From assembly GCA_009746045.1 (NCBI GenBank), contig RPFO01000345.1, forward strand, positions 1 through 30,000: DNA of 30,000 nucleotides, read 5' to 3'. A model generated the notes under the pieces. That model had not been told where the DNA came from, did not search any database, and worked only from the letters and a program-made list of their open reading frames with translations. Numbering within the stretch: position 1 is the stretch's first letter; the number at the start of each line of letters is the position of its first letter. Positions 29,000 to 30,000 of the stretch are shown here, one piece after another. The translations under genes and the position numbers were made by a program. This DNA is from Mesostigma viride (taxonomy: Eukaryota > Streptophyta > Mesostigmatophyceae > Mesostigmatales > Mesostigmataceae).

Positions 29000-30000
29000 T
29001 TTACTGACCTAGACAGCGGTTTGGTATGCGTACAGATGGCCTAAGACTTATCCTGTGGTACTATATGATATGTGTTTCCCTGGTGCGCTTGCAGATCCAT
29101 CCACATTACGATCTCGTGAACCAGCATTTATACATCCCCTGAAGGACTGCTGTGCCAGGAGTCTTTACTACTGTCGATCGGCTCATAATTACACCCATCA
29201 GTGAGCCTGGTCAGCAATTGTACGCTGTGGCATGCTTTCAGTAACCGTTACCACCATTGCAACCGTTGGCATTTTCATTTCATCACGAGTGGGGCAACTA
29301 AGTTCTTGATATTCGAGGGCTTCATGGTCCGGGGCTCCCCGGCGCAACCACGTGCAATTTTAGTTGATTAACTGGAGTACTTGGATTAGTAAACTGTTTC
29401 AGATGGGCTTGCTTTGCAATGGTAGTCTCACATAGTTGATCGCCGAGTTTATTAATCAATCTGGATGATTATTCTCGTGTCCCCGTTGGGGGACCACGCA
29501 GCACTGAATTCCCCAATTAAGGTATGGTCCATGCTTCTTCCCAAGACATCAATCAATGAATAAATAATGACTTAATCACACACGTGTCGTGAGGGTGAGA
29601 TGAATACAACCCCAACTATGATCACTGTGTTGTGCCCATGCCCGTTAATTAATTAATCAATTAAAATCATAGCTCCACGGGGAGCATATGTAACACGTAG
29701 CCCCGACAAAGGGGCATCTATTGGTTTGTAATACAAGCAGGGCGACAACCCGCAGGCGTAGGATGTACAACTATCTCCTGCTCGGGGGTGCACTAGGTGC
29801 ACATGCACCTCCGTGATGGAAACATGCCTCCTAAACGTACAAGCACAGGCACCCAGGGGGGGGGGGGGGGGGGGGGGGTGAGGAGAGGGCATAGAAGGCC
29901 TGCATGACATATGGGGTGGAAGGTACGTGTCTAGGCTATAGCTGGTGTACACATGCCGGTGCCCTAGCATTTGTATATCCACGCTGATCTTCCAGCCCAT
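29000..30000. other. Unassigned right end with G23 run
   Basis: No gene recognised. A G homopolymer occupies 29856-29878 and a TAAT-rich stretch lies near 29645-29665. Confidence 0.4.

Overview
The window looks like nuclear DNA of a eukaryote, most likely a green-lineage alga. It holds intron-rich genes with short exons (59-230 bp), GC-rich coding sequence, degraded tyrosine-recombinase retroelement DNA, and a nuclear gene for a plant-type plastid YidD protein. Very large amounts of simple repeat sit mostly inside introns. There are no bacterial features. All gene models were built by eye from splice sites, reading phase and protein motifs; none has transcript support.

Layout. 1-3400 (+): a frameshifted C-terminal fragment of a mobile-element ORF, then a decayed DIRS-like element with reverse transcriptase, RNase H, an NPGP (2A-like) motif and tyrosine recombinase. 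4287-8451 (-): a complete four-exon gene for a YidD-family membrane protein insertion factor. 10893-13716 (-): three exons for the N-terminal half of a CDC14-type phosphatase; the exons with the catalytic loop were not found. 13717-15936: no confident gene. 15937-26349 (-): a proposed ten-exon gene. Its first exon encodes a signal anchor, its third a canonical 2A motif (GDVESNPGP), its middle exons basic and coiled-coil-like segments, and its large last exon eight regular EsV-1-7 Cys/His repeats, one degenerate repeat and an endonuclease-like domain of the kind known from large algal viruses. The last exon has two frameshifts that together restore frame. 26950-28080: three 221-bp palindromic units, then 153-bp hairpin units. 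28240-30000: one doubtful plus-strand ORF, a 0.3-kb CCTG array, a G23 run and otherwise featureless DNA.

The most unusual observations are these. (1) If the exon chain is right, the 2A motif would split one translation product into a membrane-anchored peptide and a soluble protein with a basic nuclear-signal-like stretch, zinc-binding repeats and a nuclease domain. (2) In the YidD gene two intronic minisatellites carry copies of the neighbouring exon 3' end and its 5' splice site, and the CDC14 gene has a similar single copy, so minisatellites here seem to be seeded at splice donors. (3) The proposed long gene carries about 3 kb of intronic repeat that is G-rich on the sense strand.
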